This document shows positions 60,605 to 64,000 of a DNA stretch of 64,000 bases, one piece after another (position 1 is the stretch's first letter; every line of letters begins with the position of its first letter). The notes under the pieces are model-generated. The model did not search any database. It was not told the origin of the DNA and saw nothing but the letters and a program-made list of their open reading frames with translations. The translations under genes and the position numbers were made by a program. Origin of the DNA: Ancylostoma caninum (taxonomy: Eukaryota > Nematoda > Chromadorea > Rhabditida > Ancylostomatidae); assembly GCA_037903475.1 (NCBI GenBank), contig JBAJFG010000002.1:3534001-3598000 (forward strand), read 5' to 3'.

Positions 60605-61317
60605 AGAGTCTAGGTATTCTAGAGGTAATACCAGATAGTCGTGGCCTACGCATCACGGTAGAAAGGGGCAGGGAAGCTTCCAAAAAGAAGTCGCCGAAGT
60701 TTTGGAATTGGCTTATAGAAGAGATAAAAATTCTGTACAAGAGTCCCCAGAGTGGCGGAGTTGCTAGTTTTCTTTTAACGCCCCCTCTCTCTACTTGCCA
60801 CAACAGCGTCCGGCACTGCCAGATATCGATAGAAACTGCATTCAAACTTGTTCTCTTGGTGCTGAGCGGACAAAGATGTTTTTGCAGTTGGCTTTTCGGT
60901 ATGGTGGCAGTACAGAAGGGGTCAGGGTCATCTTCAGAGTACGGAATTTCCAATTTGGACATGAAAGCGACGGTCAGGGTAGGTGTAGTCAGGATTGCGT
61001 GTTATTACCGTTACGAATTAACACATTAACTCGTGACGGTCTCTTCTCTAATGAAATAAATTTACGATTCAGCGAAAAAACCCGAAAAATCCGTTAAGAA
61101 TAGCTCAAAGGAGTACGAACGAGATCGATACAATTTGAAACGGACAATCGTTTTCTACATGGAACACCTCAGTGGTCCATATGGAGCACAGTTTCACCTA
61201 AGATACCTGAACAGCATTGTATAATACATCTCTAAGTATACCTATGAATTGTATTTAAAAGCTAAGCTGCACGCTCGACCCACCCAGGAAACGTCGAACG
61301 AGGCCTCGCTCTCGCGT

Positions 61318-61775
61318 TATAAAAGGGGCGCCGGGTACGCCTACTAGTTCATTCGAGACGGAGTCTATCTGGCAGATCGTATGCGAGCGATGACAACGGA
61401 AGGAACGAATATAGTGGAGGAAGACAACATTATCGGTAATCCATGTTCCATACATACGAAATACCTCATTCACTCGAAAAATCGCAATTACTCACTCAAG
61501 GACTCCGTGTCCAGCACAAAATACCATTCCGAATCAGAAGTGGACGACTCGTCTGGTACCAGGGTGAAGTATTGATTATTGAAGATGTCGTGTAACCTGC
61601 AGAAGCAAAAACTCGTTTTCCAAAAAAAAAAAACCGTTCGTATAGCTGTATTTACAGTGCGTCGGTGTCTGATCCCGTTGGATAACAGATTATACGTATC
61701 GATCCTCGTTATCCGACGACCGATACGCATCATTCGTTATCCGACCAAGTCGGACTCCGATGCACTATAAATAAA
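61318..61775 (+). CDS. Possible small single-exon gene (64 aa) with TATA box and poly(A) signal
   Basis: TATAAAAG at 61318-61325, about 56 bp before ATG at 61381; an open frame to 61575 (64 codons) starting MRAMTTEGTNIVEEDNIIGN and ending SESEVDDSSGTRVKY, acidic in its second half; AATAAA at 61770-61775. Promoter, ORF and signal fit one short transcript. No family recognised. The opposite strand is also open, and nearby GTTATCC arrays suggest repeat context, so it may be a repeat-borne frame. Confidence 0.3.
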
Positions 61776-62400
61776 GCTTATGAATGAAACAACGAAAATC
61801 TATAATTACACAGAGAACCTTGCTTCGTGTACCCTACAGTCAGGTATTGATTTACGAGATACATGCAAAGGTAAGACAGATCCTTCAGAAGAACTCTGGG
61901 TGGGCGGTCGGCAAGTGATGGACACTGAGTAGACACAAAGCACCTGTAATGTTGGGTAGCTCTCGAAAGTGAATTTTGAAAAATGACTTCAATTTACTGC
62001 TGCTGATCAGTATGACAGTCATCGAGGAGCGCTGGACGGTGCACAAGGTGCTCTTATATGGTTGTGGCGCGGAGGACTGACCAAGAAATAGCCCTCTTTT
62101 TTGTGCATCTCTTGAATTTACATAAGGGTATTAATTATCAGTAATTAACAATAACAACTACATTAATGCACTTTAATAACATTACTATGCAAAAATATTA
62201 AATTAGTGATATCACGAAAATTTATTGAAGGAATGTTGCCTACTTGCTCAAAGATGACTTGAAAAGCTTGAAATCAGGGATGAGCGAATTATCCGTATCC
62301 GGCCATCCGTAGGTTTCGGGCTGTTTTGGGCTATCCGTTATCCGCACTGCAATCCGGGCTTTTGGGGCCGGATAACGGTGCGGACAAGGTCAAAAATAGT
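61670..62400. repeat. Dispersed GTTATCC/GGATAAC motif clusters
   Basis: Clusters of TTATCC and its complement occur at about 61675-61750 (TTGGATAAC, GTTATCCGACGACC, GTTATCCGACC) and 62285-62395 (ATTATCCGTATCCGG, CTATCCGTTATCCGC, CCGGATAACGG). No clear element ends. Confidence 0.45.
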
Positions 62401-62434
62401 GGCTTCATTTCGCACGTTCAACTCAGGAGATCTA

Positions 62435-63265
62435 GAAACCGTGTTTTGCATGGGATAAAACCGTGTTTTGCATCGGATTGAAAGATGCAAATCCCACGAA
62501 TAAGTCATGCACACTCATGCAAATCCCATGCAAATCCCATGCAGAACACGGTTTGAGAAACGTTTTGAGAACCGGGTTTTGCATGAGTTCTGCATTGGTT
62601 TTGCATGAGGTAACGTGGGTTTTGCATGGGTTTGTGGTGACCAGTTCGCGTCCTGGAGGGGTGGGGGGGGGGGGTACGGGGAGTGGCTCCCACGCACCCC
62701 AAAAACAAAAATACTGCGCTGTCGTCGCACACTTTGCAACTCCACCGAATCGCGCACTTATAACTCCTCTCTCAGCTCATTTTTGATCGGGCCAATTTCT
62801 GCTGGATGTCCGACTGAGGTGCATCGTACGTTAAGCTGGTGAATGTTCCCTATGTTAAAATGCAATAATTTCATATTTCAGAGAAACCTGCAAATTTTTG
62901 ACATAATTATGGAGATCGCAATGAGTAAATTTTTATCATACATAAAGCACTCCTGATTGTGGAAAAACAATGGAAATAATGAACAATAATGAATGAAAAA
63001 TCTGAATAACCGGTTTCTTCACAAATCGATGCAAAACCCATACACACCTATGCAAATCCCGGTTTAATCCGGTGCAAAACCCGGTTTTTTAATCAATAAT
63101 TTTCAGCATTGCTTAAATCGATGCAAAACCCATGCATACCCATTCAGAACCCATGCGTCTCCAAATCCGATGCAAATCCCATGCAAAACCCGCGAAAAAC
63201 CCACGATTTTCTCAGAGTCATGCAAAACCCATGCATATGTACCGATGCATAACACGGTTTTTAGA
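62435..63265. mobile_element. Inverted element built from TGCAAAACCC motifs
   Basis: The left block (62435-62640) carries repeated TTTTGCATGGG / TGCAAATCCCATG units and begins AAACCGTGTTTTGCATGG. The right block (63020-63262) has ATGCAAAACCCATGC units and ends CCGATGCATAACACGGTTTT, the inverse of the start. The two blocks flank a non-repetitive centre. No target duplication could be defined. The architecture parallels the TTCGAATA family. Confidence 0.6.
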
Positions 63266-64000
63266 TTTTCTGAGAAAACTGAGGAGAGCCTCCATTTGAA
63301 GAAGTATTACTCAATCTAGCGCGTTTTAGCGTTTTACGTCATCAGTGCTTTAGAATCACGTAGAAACATGTGAGAAGGTAATACGTACTTGTACCTGTCC
63401 AGAAAGAAATACGCTTGCCCACGTTTTCAGCGTCACCCGACAAAATGAGTTAACAACCTCGAAACCGTCATTTGTGAAACGTTGGTTAATGTTTTACCAT
63501 TAATAACGTTGAAATTTCAACGTCCAGGTATTCTACCATCTGAACCTTAAAATTAGTGACCTAGCAGCTCCTCGATGCCCCTTCCCAGCAAGGTTCATTT
63601 CGAATATTCATTGCACCCTACTGTTTCTATAAATTTTTGAATCTATTGATCAAACATCGTTTGAGAGTCAATACAGTCATAATAGTCAGTCAGTACGAAG
63701 AGATTTATCAAAACTCCACAAACGATATTTCAAGCAAAGCCGCAGCCCCATCCAGCCCTGCCCCCTTCCTCTCTCCCACTCCCAGAAACAAAACCTTGGA
63801 AGGACCAGCCTTCGAAGACTTCACCTTGTACTGAAAAAAAAAAACACATCCTATCATATGTCTCATCTTAAGCAGCTATGTAGTGTGCCAGTTATGTTAA
63901 CAAGTATCCAGATTTTACTGGAAGCCGTTGTTCTTATGGTAAACTCTAGTGACTACACTTATATCTCTTCATAATTACGCCATGCTCAGTGTCCTGCTCA
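63266..64000. other. No supported gene to the window end
   Basis: AT-rich sequence with one 65-codon frame and no recognisable element. Confidence 0.4.

Overview
The window looks like part of a repeat-rich nematode chromosome, most likely a strongylid such as a hookworm (inference). Two conserved eukaryotic genes have many short introns with GT..TTTCAG-type junctions, and the rest is dense with CR1-like, RTE-like and Penelope-like retroelements, mariner, piggyBac-like and hAT-like DNA elements, foldbacks and minisatellites. There are no bacterial operons, rRNA genes, convincing tRNA genes or CRISPR arrays. Long open frames here are usually chance or repeat-borne, so I called genes only from homology recalled from known families or from phase-consistent splice sites.

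Conserved genes. (1) 1317-2629, + strand: eight exons of a WDR82/Swd2 WD-repeat protein, complete at the C-terminus; the N-terminal exons are probably outside the window. (2) 20452-33907, - strand: a complete 13-exon Ariadne-2 (ARIH2/ari-2) RBR ubiquitin ligase of 473 residues with RING1, IBR, RING2 and the Ariadne domain. Its last intron is 7.0 kb and holds a 1.8 kb mariner that itself contains a piggyBac-like MITE with TTAA flanks. Lower-confidence multi-exon candidates are at 18014-19475 (-) and 36482-37086 (+). Orphan exon candidates are at 13308-13439 (-), 38566-38810 (-) and 40055-40190 (+). A possible small single-exon gene with a TATA box and poly(A) signal is at 61318-61775.

Repeat landscape, left to right: GC-rich tandem repeat (1-300); CACTA-ended foldback (310-767); two copies of a ~1 kb family (2778-4861); an element with TATACTT ends, TTCGAATA-motif arrays and an 8 bp target duplication (4952-5932); a foldback with a perfect 38 bp hairpin (6404-6701); Penelope GIY-YIG remnant (9270-9764); large inverted repeat (40775-41275); RTE remnant (43293-43870); almost complete but frameshifted CR1-like LINE on the - strand (44340-48180); a second CR1-like LINE on the + strand (about 49017-55130).

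The second LINE is split at 51999/54658 by a 2658 bp element of the same TATACTT family, with an 8 bp duplication (GTATGGAC); removing the insert restores the reading frame exactly. That element carries a 60 bp minisatellite and a hAT-like MITE with its own 8 bp duplication, giving a readable three-layer insertion history. The last 9 kb holds another hAT-like MITE, minisatellites, a 63 bp tRNA-like retroposon with 24 bp duplications, and arrays of GTTATCC and TGCAAAACCC motifs.
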